Source: a virus
DNA length: 40,571 nt
Strand: one strand, 5' to 3'
Virus record (IMG/VR): IMGVR_UViG_3300030329_005059
Span: 1 to 40,571 of that record
A program made the position numbers and the translations under genes. The notes under the pieces are model-generated. The model had not been told where the DNA came from, made no database searches, and saw only the letters and a list, made by a program, of their open reading frames with translations. Below are positions 7,640 to 12,827 of this stretch, in pieces. Every line of letters starts with the position of its first letter. Within the stretch, counting starts at the first letter, position 1.

Positions 7640-7914
7640 TTTGTGATCTCCGATTTGTGCAGTGCGTCGTCGAGGTTGATGCGGAGGGTTTTGGACTCAT
7701 ATTCTCCGTATCGGCCAACTAGCGATATGTTGATGTCGGTCTGGGCGTCGAGCGCGGTGTGCGGGTGTATTGAAATGAAGCAGCGGGTGACCAGGTCTCC
7801 GTCGTATATGTCGAGTCGGGCGGGTGTGTGGGCCCTGAAAGATCCTCTGTTTTCGCGTATGTGGCTGAGGTCTATTCGCAGCTCAGTCATCTTGCTCTTA
7901 TTTCTTTCTGCCAT
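7636..7914 (-). CDS. Hypothetical 92-residue protein
   Basis: Starts at ATG 7914 after AGGAG; an internal ATG at residue 9 is possible but has a weaker site. The sequence alternates beta-like segments (RCFISIHPHTAL, DINISLVGRYGEYESKTLRINL), compatible with a small beta-sandwich. No family recognised. It overlaps the upstream gene by 17 nt and the downstream gene by 4 nt. Confidence 0.8.
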   Translation of the reverse strand: MAERNKSKMTELRIDLSHIRENRGSFRAHTPARLDIYDGDLVTRCFISIHPHTALDAQTDINISLVGRYGEYESKTLRINLDDALHKSEITK

Positions 7915-8164
7915 GCTTGCTCCTTAGTGCCATCAGGCTGTGTGCCCTGATCACGATCTCCTTTAGCGCGGCCATGCTCTCCAGGCTCATGTGACTGAGG
8001 AATTTTTGCGGAAACTTGTCCTTCCCTATGGTTCGCACCGTAACGTCCATCAGATTGCCGTTCTCGGTGTTTAACTCGAAGCTGACGATCTGCTCCTCCC
8101 CAATTTGAACCTGGTCCCACAGCACCCCGTGAGAGTAGCTAAATGTCTTTCTCTTCTTTGCCAT
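7898..8164 (-). CDS. Hypothetical basic 88-residue protein
   Basis: Starts MAKKRKTF at 8164, immediately after the upstream TAG stop, with GGAG inside the upstream gene. Both ends are basic (MAKKRK, SKHGRKK), with a beta-like core (QIVSFELNTENGNLMDVTVRTIG). Could bind nucleic acid; no domain recognised. Confidence 0.8.
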   Translation of the reverse strand: MAKKRKTFSYSHGVLWDQVQIGEEQIVSFELNTENGNLMDVTVRTIGKDKFPQKFLSHMSLESMAALKEIVIRAHSLMALRSKHGRKK

Positions 8165-8518
8165 CTAATGCTCCATTACCGGCCCTTTAAAGTGCCTGTT
8201 CAGCTCAACAAAAGCGGTGAGCCCTTTTGATTCCAGATTGTCATCCCACTCGACCAGGCGTGGGTTGTAGATTCTGATGTCGCTCGTGATTAGTCCCGCC
8301 ACTATAGCCATCTCAAGGTATCGCTGCAGGAGCATGTGCCCTGCTTCTATTTGATTTTCGCCCATGAATGAGATCTTCCCATTGGCCATCAGAAGCGCCA
8401 TCCAAATAACTTCCTCTGATGTGAATGGGCTCGTAAAGCCACTCGTGTTTGTTCTCTTTTTCATTTCGACTGCGAGCCTGGGCACAATGTCCAGCCACGC
8501 CTTTGTTGTTTCGTTCAT
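8165..8518 (-). CDS. Hypothetical 117-residue protein
   Basis: Starts at ATG 8518 after AAGGA. Mostly helical, with a hydrophobic middle (IWMALLMANGKISFMG, YLEMAIVAGLI) that is not long enough to be a clear membrane segment. No family recognised. It is the first gene after a 231-nt leader holding a 15-bp inverted repeat. Confidence 0.8.
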   Translation of the reverse strand: MNETTKAWLDIVPRLAVEMKKRTNTSGFTSPFTSEEVIWMALLMANGKISFMGENQIEAGHMLLQRYLEMAIVAGLITSDIRIYNPRLVEWDDNLESKGLTAFVELNRHFKGPVMEH

Positions 8519-8749
8519 TTTGTTCCTTGCTTATTTAAAGCGACTGCCGAGGAGGGGGAGGTTTGCACAGAGGTCGACCCTAGGAACGTTAAACATGCGG
8601 TTGTACCTCCCCCTCCTCGCTTTGGCTTGATGTTGATTCATAAACGCCTATTTAACCTCTCTCGACCGTATATCTGCAGCTTCAGGTGTTGATCGGTCAG
8701 TGGCTAGCTTTGCGCTTATGTCTCATCGACATCAAGCCTGTGGTTCTTG
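8519..8749. promoter_or_regulatory. Intergenic leader with a 15-bp inverted repeat
   Basis: This 231-nt gap in the leftward unit contains a perfect 15-bp inverted repeat (8548-8562 and 8605-8619), purine on one arm and pyrimidine on the other (GAGGAGGGGGAGG), with a 42-nt loop. It lies about 30 nt before the start of the 8165-8518 gene. Arms this G/C-rich would form a stable hairpin in the leftward transcript. There is no T-run after it, so it is not a plain intrinsic terminator. A TTGACA overlaps the end of the upstream gene (minus strand, near 8750), but I see no good -10 at proper spacing. Confidence 0.6.
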
Positions 8750-9160
8750 TCAATTGTCATCTTGAGGCGGTTCCTCATAAATCATGTCATAGCTCCACGC
8801 GTCCTCTGGGAGCACTTTTTCGTAATACTCGAAGATGTTGTCTTCTTCGACGATTGAGAAAAGCCATCTCAGGTAATTCTCTGAGCCCGGTTCCATGTCC
8901 TTTGGCGCTGCGACCTTTCGCTTTCCTTTTCGAGGGTTAATCTTCGTGATTTCCTCAATCATGTTTGCAGCATCTTGATTTGACATTCCTTGGCACAATC
9001 TAAAGTCGTGGTATTTCGTCATCTGTAGGATAAAGAAGCACTGAATTAGCATTATGCTTCCGTACCCCGTCATCTCTACTCCGTATTTTTCGCCCTCGAT
9101 GTTGATTCGCATGTGCGGGCTGATTGTTACGTGCGCGAGTCTTGCTTCCATTAGGTCCAT
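8750..9160 (-). CDS. Hypothetical protein, paralogue of the 5834-6169 gene
   Basis: A 136-residue protein with GGGAG before ATG 9160. Residues about 60-105 match the 5834-6169 protein: SNQDAANMIEEITKINPRKG and the later YLRWLF. The C-terminus is a long acidic extension (DMIYEEPPQDDN) that the shorter paralogue lacks. The shared part looks like helix, basic loop, helix. Function unknown; duplication within the early region is visible from sequence. Confidence 0.85.
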   Translation of the reverse strand: MDLMEARLAHVTISPHMRINIEGEKYGVEMTGYGSIMLIQCFFILQMTKYHDFRLCQGMSNQDAANMIEEITKINPRKGKRKVAAPKDMEPGSENYLRWLFSIVEEDNIFEYYEKVLPEDAWSYDMIYEEPPQDDN

Positions 9161-9193
9161 TTTTTCTCCCGTGTTGGTGGGTGTATCGGTTCA

Positions 9194-9221
9194 GGGGCTG
9201 TCTCCCCGCCCCGTTGGGGGC
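9194..9221 (-). promoter_or_regulatory. Leader hairpins before the 8750-9160 gene
   Basis: Two short G/C hairpins lie in the 5' leader: GGGG/CCCC at 9194-9197/9204-9207 and a 5-bp stem with a four-base loop at 9208-9221 (GCCCC-GTTG-GGGGC on the plus strand). They sit about 35 nt before the ribosome site and match the pattern of hairpin leaders seen before other genes in this block. Confidence 0.5.
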
Positions 9222-9233
9222 AATGGCCTGGTG

Positions 9234-9653
9234 TCAGTCGACCCCGGCCCACTGCACCCATGCGGCGGTTTCGTTCTCCGTCTTGGTTTCGTGGTGGTCT
9301 ACGCGTTCCGGCTCCCGTGCTGTTGCAACGTCCCGCGTGGTGCTCCTGTGCGCTCGGTAGTGCAGTCCCTCTTGATGCCGCAGCTGCTCGATCTTGTGCT
9401 CTACGCTCGCTCGTTTCATCCAGTCGAGTTTTTCGTCGTCCAGTTTTTCGATGCCGTTTTCGATTTGGTGGTGGTGGTGCAGTGTTGTGTGGTCGCGATA
9501 TTTCGCAATCGCGTGCTTGTAGCTGTCGTCTGCTGCCACCATGGGGGTTCCGCTTCGCGTGAGCGTGGTTGCTTCAATAGGCAACGCCTCTTCACGTAGC
9601 GGCGCGTCTTCGTCGTAGCTGTTTATTCGCGCTCTCTTGTCAACCCAAGACAT
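9234..9653 (-). CDS. Hypothetical His-rich, charged protein
   Basis: A 139-residue protein. The start at 9653 (MSWVDKRARIN) was chosen because AAAGGAG lies 5 nt upstream. It is very charged, with a run of four His (TTLHHHHQIENG) and further His residues, and is probably largely helical or disordered. No family recognised. A stable hairpin precedes its ribosome site. Confidence 0.78.
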   Translation of the reverse strand: MSWVDKRARINSYDEDAPLREEALPIEATTLTRSGTPMVAADDSYKHAIAKYRDHTTLHHHHQIENGIEKLDDEKLDWMKRASVEHKIEQLRHQEGLHYRAHRSTTRDVATAREPERVDHHETKTENETAAWVQWAGVD

Positions 9654-9669
9654 GTGCTCTCCTTTAAGG

Positions 9670-9707
9670 CTCAAGGGGCCGCCGACTTCTGCCGACGACC
9701 CCTTGAG
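9670..9707 (-). promoter_or_regulatory. Leader hairpin before the 9234-9653 gene
   Basis: A perfect 9-bp inverted repeat (CTCAAGGGG 9670-9678 with CCCCTTGAG 9699-9707) lies between two leftward genes. On the minus strand it ends just before the AAAGGAG ribosome site at about 9660. There is no following U-run in the leftward direction, so mRNA protection, processing or translational control fits better than termination. Confidence 0.6.
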
Positions 9708-9715
9708 GTTGGTGT

Positions 9716-10174
9716 TTACGCCAGGTTCGCCCAGCTTTCGTCGTTGTTCGTCACGTTCGTTGCTTCAAAGGCGGCTTTCGCGTCTTGTCGCAATTTCGTG
9801 AGCGCACGCGCTGCTGGTCGTCGATTTTGCCAAGGCTTGGTCAGATCTTCGTACCAAGTCAGCCACAGGTTGAGACGCATGCGCATCTTCGTCACCTCCT
9901 CAGCCCTCTCTGGGTCGTACTCGCGAATGATGTACGCGGCAAGAGTTCCTGCGTCGATCGCCCAAGAATTCGACTTGTTGTCGTGAACCATTGGAGAGAC
10001 TGTGGCAAGAGTCCCCGCGACCCTCAGCACGTCCCGCTCTTTAGGTCGCTGCTTCTTTGTCAGAGGATTTCCTGTGATCTCCTCTCTAGTCTTGTTTGCG
10101 TCAAACAGGTGCGTAAGTGTCGTGATCAAGTCCTTTCGGATTTTGTTTTCTTTTTCAAAATTGTAATTACTCAT
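9716..10174 (-). CDS. Hypothetical helical protein
   Basis: A 152-residue protein starting MSNYNFEKEN at 10174 with AGGAGAG upstream. It is helical and charged, with a segment NSWAIDAGTLAAYIIREYDPERAEEVTKM and a Trp-rich helix (LNLWLTWYEDLTKPWQNRR). No domain recognised. Preceded by the largest leader hairpin of the block. Confidence 0.82.
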   Translation of the reverse strand: MSNYNFEKENKIRKDLITTLTHLFDANKTREEITGNPLTKKQRPKERDVLRVAGTLATVSPMVHDNKSNSWAIDAGTLAAYIIREYDPERAEEVTKMRMRLNLWLTWYEDLTKPWQNRRPAARALTKLRQDAKAAFEATNVTNNDESWANLA

Positions 10175-10188
10175 GAAACTCTCCTGAT

Positions 10189-10254
10189 GTTTTTCCAATG
10201 TCCGAGGGCGACGCCCTCAAAGAGGGCGGGCGTCGACCGAGGCATTGGAAAAAC
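10189..10254 (-). promoter_or_regulatory. Long leader hairpin with alternative inner pairings
   Basis: A perfect 12-bp inverted repeat (GTTTTTCCAATG 10189-10200 with CATTGGAAAAAC 10243-10254) encloses three segments: GAGGGC 10204-10209, GCCCTC 10213-10218 and GAGGGC 10222-10227. The middle one can pair with either neighbour, so two exclusive folds exist inside the outer stem. On the minus strand it ends just before the AGGAGAG site of the 9716-10174 gene and overlaps the 3' end of the 10217-10381 gene. A run of five U follows the lower arm only on the plus strand; on the minus strand the outer stem ends in A's. Confidence 0.65.
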
Positions 10255-10381
10255 TCGGTGAGTTTCTGTAATTCCTAGGCACCCTTCTCAGTCTCCTGCT
10301 TTCTCGTATATAGGTTATCGAGAATACTAGCCCCGCTAGACATGCAAGTACGTTGAGTGTGTTCAAAATCGCTATACACAT
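10217..10381 (-). CDS. Small single-pass membrane protein
   Basis: A 54-residue protein starting MCIAILNTLNVL at 10381. A strong AAGGAGGAGA site lies in the last codons (Arg-Arg-Arg) of the upstream gene. Residues about 2-24 form one hydrophobic segment, followed by a basic tail (RESRRLRRVPRNYR), so the C-terminus should face the cytoplasm. Function unknown; small early membrane proteins in phages often target host envelope or exclusion functions. Confidence 0.75.
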   Translation of the reverse strand: MCIAILNTLNVLACLAGLVFSITYIRESRRLRRVPRNYRNSPSFSNASVDARPL

Positions 10382-10383
10382 TA

Positions 10384-10728
10384 CTATCTCCTCCTTGTTG
10401 TTATCCTGATGCCCTTTATTCGCATCGAGTTCTCTGGCTCCCACCAACGCACTCCGTATGAACGGTTCTCTGGGTGAGGTCCATGCACCGCCGCCCACCT
10501 GTCCCCTACTCGCGCAAAGTTTGAGTAGGTTCCTGATAAAGTCTCGGCTGGTGCTGTGATTACGCCTTCGTGATATGCACTGTGCGTATCCAAGGCTCTG
10601 GCTATGTCACTGCCCTCGGCGTGGTGCCTCGGTGTGCAGTAACAGGTTGCGCAAATGCGAGGCGCTGCGTATTTGTCCGCCGCGTGGTTGCATTTGTTTC
10701 CGCAATAACGGCATTTCCATTCGGTCAT
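10384..10728 (-). CDS. Small zinc-finger-like protein
   Basis: A 114-residue protein starting MTEWKCRYCGNKC at 10728 with AAGGAGGG upstream. Cysteines CRYCGNKC and CATCYC about 20 residues later form a plausible zinc site, with nearby His residues. The C-terminal half (VGDRWAAVHGPHPENRSYGVRWWEP) is aromatic. It ends with Arg codons that double as the next gene's ribosome site. Confidence 0.8.
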   Translation of the reverse strand: MTEWKCRYCGNKCNHAADKYAAPRICATCYCTPRHHAEGSDIARALDTHSAYHEGVITAPAETLSGTYSNFARVGDRWAAVHGPHPENRSYGVRWWEPENSMRIKGIRITTRRR

Positions 10729-10749
10729 GTTGCCCTCCTTGGGCGTTGT

Positions 10750-10780
10750 GGGGGACGCCAACACCGTGTTGACGCCCCCC
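10750..10780 (-). promoter_or_regulatory. Leader hairpin, copy A (before the 10384-10728 gene)
   Basis: A near-perfect hairpin: G-run 10750-10754 pairs with C-run 10776-10780, CG 10756-10757 pairs with CG 10773-10774, and CAACA 10759-10763 pairs with TGTTG 10767-10771. It is the same sequence as the hairpin at 11015-11043 apart from one base. It lies just upstream of the AAGGAGGG ribosome site. Confidence 0.65.
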
Positions 10781-10789
10781 GGTTGTTGT

Positions 10790-10993
10790 TTAGATGTAGT
10801 CCACGATGTCGTAGGTGCGGTGCAGCCAACGCTTGTATGCGTAGGCGTCCAACGCTCCCGCGCTATCGTCCAGCCTTTCGTCGTCGATGAACGCACCGTC
10901 GGGGTGGCCCTCCGGCGTGAATTCGGCGTCGATGTTGTCGCTGAAGATGTCCTCTAAGATCTGGTTGTAGTCCATGGCGTCGTATTTGCTCAT
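10790..10993 (-). CDS. Very acidic small protein
   Basis: A 67-residue protein starting MSKYDAMDYNQ at 10993 with AAGGAGG upstream. It has 17 Asp/Glu against about 5 Lys/Arg, spread along the chain (EDIFSDNIDAEF, FIDDERLDDSAG). Small acidic early phage proteins include DNA mimics that block restriction or nucleoid proteins; that role here is only inferred from charge and position. Confidence 0.78.
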   Translation of the reverse strand: MSKYDAMDYNQILEDIFSDNIDAEFTPEGHPDGAFIDDERLDDSAGALDAYAYKRWLHRTYDIVDYI

Positions 10994-11014
10994 GATGTCC
11001 TCCTTAACGTGCGA

Positions 11015-11043
11015 GGGGACGCCAACACCGCGTTGACGCCCCC
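11015..11043 (-). promoter_or_regulatory. Leader hairpin, copy B (before the 10790-10993 gene)
   Basis: The same 29-nt hairpin as at 10751-10779, 264 bp away, with one base changed (C at 11031 for T at 10767) that only enlarges the loop. The G/C stem GGGG/CCCC and the CAAC/GTTG stem are kept. It again lies just upstream of a strong ribosome site. Confidence 0.65.
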
Positions 11044-11061
11044 TTTGCACGGCTTGTTTTG

Positions 11062-11493
11062 CTATACGCGGGTGGTTTCTTTGGTCAGTGAATTGAAAAC
11101 GATGACCGGCTTGCCAAACTTCTTCATCTCCTTGATGAGATGAAAGGTCCCGCCTGACTTGCCGTCCCACAGGCAGACGCCAATGTCTGCGATAAGTGCG
11201 ATCTTGCGGTTCCTGGTGAAGAGTGCCTGCTTGCCGGCTCGATCCCAGTCCGCTCGCATCTCGACGACCGGAAGCCTGGATCGCGTCGCCACCTGTCGGC
11301 CAACAGCCTCACCGCCTCGCTGACCGCCGTCGATCAAGCACATAATCGGGCCGATCGCCTTCAGCTGCTTTAGAACCCAACCGCGCGTTGCATCAGTCTC
11401 TGGAACGCAACGACTGCCGAATACTACGACGCGTGATCGTTGCTTCACCTTGGTGTTCTGCGTTGTCTTTTTCACTGTGTTAACCTTCTTCAT
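11062..11493 (-). CDS. SLOG-superfamily (DUF2493/YspA-like) protein
   Basis: A 143-residue protein starting MKKVNTVKKTT at 11493 with GGAGG 6 nt upstream; an in-frame upstream ATG at 11559 lacks a site. After a basic N-terminus it shows the Rossmann-like pattern of DUF2493: VVVFGSR, then IDGGQRGGEAVGRQVA, then RNRKIALIADIGVCLWDGKSGGT and a final strand PVIVFNS. SLOG proteins bind nucleotides or nucleotide-derived signals; phage versions are widespread with undefined roles. It is the first gene of the leftward unit, behind a structured leader. Confidence 0.85.
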   Translation of the reverse strand: MKKVNTVKKTTQNTKVKQRSRVVVFGSRCVPETDATRGWVLKQLKAIGPIMCLIDGGQRGGEAVGRQVATRSRLPVVEMRADWDRAGKQALFTRNRKIALIADIGVCLWDGKSGGTFHLIKEMKKFGKPVIVFNSLTKETTRV

Positions 11494-11576
11494 TGTAACC
11501 TCCGAGAGGAGTTGTTTTCGACGCCGCGCACTGTGCTCGACGTTCTCTCTCCTCTTCATGGGTCGATTGCTCACGG

Positions 11577-11686
11577 CTGGCGGCTGGGTCCAGCCGTTTC
11601 TGACGCCTTGGCGGCCCTGGGCCACTGCGTTCTGAACGCGGTGGTGCAGGGGTTCACCAGAAACTGCTTGACGCAATAGCCGCCAG
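11577..11686 (-). ncRNA. Structured RNA element, copy 1 (candidate leader RNA)
   Basis: Helices visible in the sequence: outer stem CTGGCGGCT 11577-11585 with AGCCGCCAG 11678-11686; P2 GTTTCTG 11596-11602 with CAGAAAC 11658-11664; P3 hairpin CGC-CTTG-GCG 11604-11613; P4 CCCTG 11615-11619 with CAGGG 11647-11651; and a 10-bp hairpin 11622-11631/11635-11644. The segments 11588-11609 and 11647-11673 are identical to those of copy 2, while the rest differs but still pairs. I assign the minus strand because the element lies 83 nt upstream of the leftward SLOG start, and copy 2 has a similar place before its own gene. The fold would also form on the other strand. No known family matched by eye. Confidence 0.6.
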
Positions 11687-11748
11687 ACGGGTGCAGAGAG
11701 GCCCAATAGAAGAGAGAGAGAGATTCGTAGTCGTGGCCCGCGCCATGC

Positions 11749-11781
11749 CTGATCATAAGCGCGAAGCGCGCTGATCATAAG
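11749..11781. promoter_or_regulatory. Direct repeats, possible operator
   Basis: CTGATCATAAG occurs at 11749-11759 and 11771-11781, 22 bp apart (about two helical turns), each holding the palindrome TGATCA. Between them lies CGCGAAGCGCG. On the minus strand each repeat contains TATGAT, a near -10 hexamer, so they may be part of a leftward promoter or operators for the HTH protein encoded 170 bp away. Both are inference. Confidence 0.5.
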
Positions 11782-11904
11782 GCTGGCGCATAAAGGACTC
11801 GACGGGTACCTGCGCCGACGATCCGCAATCAGACTGGGGGGCACGGGGGGGTGGCAAGCCCCCTCCGCTTATTTAGCTAGCCGTTCCTCGCGCGCGCGGA
11901 TACC

Positions 11905-11934
11905 TTGACACTATGGCAGTACAGAACACAGACT
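11905..11934 (+). promoter_or_regulatory. Possible promoter for the HTH gene
   Basis: A consensus -35 TTGACA at 11905-11910 lies about 45 nt before the HTH gene start. At 17-18 bp spacing the -10 would be CAGACT or a shifted version, a poor match. Support is therefore mostly the -35 and the position. Confidence 0.35.
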
Positions 11935-11953
11935 AAACGAATGGAGGTGTTCG

Positions 11954-12463
11954 ATGGGAAGACCCGTTAAGCACATTGAAGTACCCTCGGGGGACATAGA
12001 CGAACTCACTGACATGCTCGACGACCCTCGTCTAACCGAGCGCATGAAAGTACGTTTCCGCATCGTGCTGCTAAAGGCTGACTACTTGAGCCACAGCAAG
12101 ATCGCCGCACAGCTAGGCACCAACAGGCAATCCGTTATTAAGTGGGTAAAGCGTTACGAGGAAGGTGGCATACCAGCACTTCAAGACGACCGCGCCGGTA
12201 AGGGAGGACCACTAGGTAGACGCCGCGTCAGACGCTCGCTCAAAGCTACGGCTGACAAGCTACTGTCCTCGAACCGATCACTAACCCATGAAGACATTGA
12301 ACGGCTCGTGCTTACTCAGCTTCGCGAGGAGCCGGACGACGAACCAGGGCAGCCATATGCCACACACAGCAAGGTCAAGGTGCAACTGCTCAACGTCCTA
12401 GCAGACGTCGTCAAGAGCAAGGCGGGTGGAGACAGCATAGAGGACCTACTCGCGTCACTGTAA
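11954..12463 (+). CDS. HTH DNA-binding protein (IS630-like N-terminal fold)
   Basis: A 169-residue protein with an excellent GGAGGTG site before ATG 11954. Residues about 25-85 form a homeodomain-like HTH (RMKVRFRIVLLKADYLSHSK, then IAAQLGTNRQSVIKWVKRYE, then EGGIPALQDDRAGKGGP), the arrangement found at the N-terminus of IS630/Tc1-type transposases and in related regulators. No DDE catalytic domain follows; the C-terminal half is a basic stretch and charged helices. It is the only rightward gene left of the late unit and sits between the two structured elements, so I infer a phage regulator or origin-binding protein rather than a transposase. Confidence 0.85.
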   Translation: MGRPVKHIEVPSGDIDELTDMLDDPRLTERMKVRFRIVLLKADYLSHSKIAAQLGTNRQSVIKWVKRYEEGGIPALQDDRAGKGGPLGRRRVRRSLKATADKLLSSNRSLTHEDIERLVLTQLREEPDDEPGQPYATHSKVKVQLLNVLADVVKSKAGGDSIEDLLASL

Positions 12464-12512
12464 CCGCTAGCAGATATCGATGAAGGACGCCAGCGAGTCC
12501 GACGAGCTGTCC

Positions 12513-12531
12513 ACTTTCGCGAGACGAAAGT
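12513..12531 (+). terminator. Hairpin after the HTH gene (possible terminator)
   Basis: A 7-bp hairpin (ACTTTCG 12513-12519, loop CGAGA, CGAAAGT 12525-12531) lies 50 nt past the HTH stop. A second small hairpin, CAGC-GTTT-GCTG, follows near 12540-12555. There is no T-run, so intrinsic termination is uncertain. Confidence 0.3.
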
Positions 12532-12569
12532 CGAGCCGCCAGCGTTTGCTGACGACTCGACGTTCGTTG

Positions 12570-12779
12570 TTAGTATGGCCAGTTGGGTGCGGCGAGTTGG
12601 CCGTTCTGGTGTCGTGGCCGGCTGTCGCGTGGCCGGTAGTAGGCTTGTCTGGCTCGCTCGCGCTGCCCTTCCCTGACTAGGGCGTTGAAGCAGCTTCGCT
12701 TGCTACAGACTATCTTACTCGGCATGGTGTGGTCGTCTCCGCATATTGTGCAGGTTTTTACGTTCTGAATGTTCGTCAT
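12570..12779 (-). CDS. Small zinc-finger-like protein in the control region
   Basis: A 69-residue protein starting MTNIQNVKTCTICG at 12779; GGAGAG lies 8 nt upstream, which favours it over an ATG 15 nt earlier. It has CTIC near the N-terminus and CSKRSC about 15 residues later, followed by a basic tail (REGQRERARQAYYRPRDSR). This looks like a small zinc-stabilised nucleic-acid-binding protein. It is a lone leftward gene behind the second structured element, which makes it a candidate target of that element. Confidence 0.7.
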   Translation of the reverse strand: MTNIQNVKTCTICGDDHTMPSKIVCSKRSCFNALVREGQRERARQAYYRPRDSRPRHQNGQLAAPNWPY

Positions 12780-12827
12780 TTGTTGACTCTCCATTGAAGG
12801 TTACGAATGAAACTGTCCCTGAGCCTT

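Larger units (their letters stand above)
11494..11953. promoter_or_regulatory. Left control region (divergent leader)
   Basis: A 460-nt gene-free stretch between the leftward SLOG gene and the rightward HTH gene. It contains, from left to right: a 7-bp inverted repeat (AGAGGAG 11505-11511 with CTCCTCT 11549-11555) next to the SLOG ribosome site; structured element copy 1 (11577-11686); an AG repeat (11710-11722); two direct TGATCATAAG repeats around a CGCG palindrome (11749-11781); G-runs of six and seven (about 11836-11850) with a facing C-run; and a TTGACA-type promoter candidate for the HTH gene. Confidence 0.65.

Noticed and set aside
9054-9599. Rightward open frame of 181 codons opposite two leftward genes
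   Set aside because: Product is Cys/Val/Arg-rich and not protein-like; the leftward genes beneath have good ribosome sites and tight spacing.
11577-11686. Hammerhead ribozyme
   Set aside because: The minus strand shows CUGGUGA and CAGAAAC, superficially like CUGAUGA and GAAAC, but the essential A is a G, both pieces pair with each other in P2, and an extra hairpin is present.
11710-11722. AG dinucleotide repeat as a special element
   Set aside because: Only about six units, no associated structure; probably simple sequence.
11954-12463. Complete insertion sequence
   Set aside because: No catalytic DDE domain, no terminal inverted repeats and no target duplication are visible.
12480-12680. 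Rightward 66-codon frame after the HTH gene
   Set aside because: No ribosome site, low-complexity product, and it overlaps the better supported leftward zinc-finger gene.
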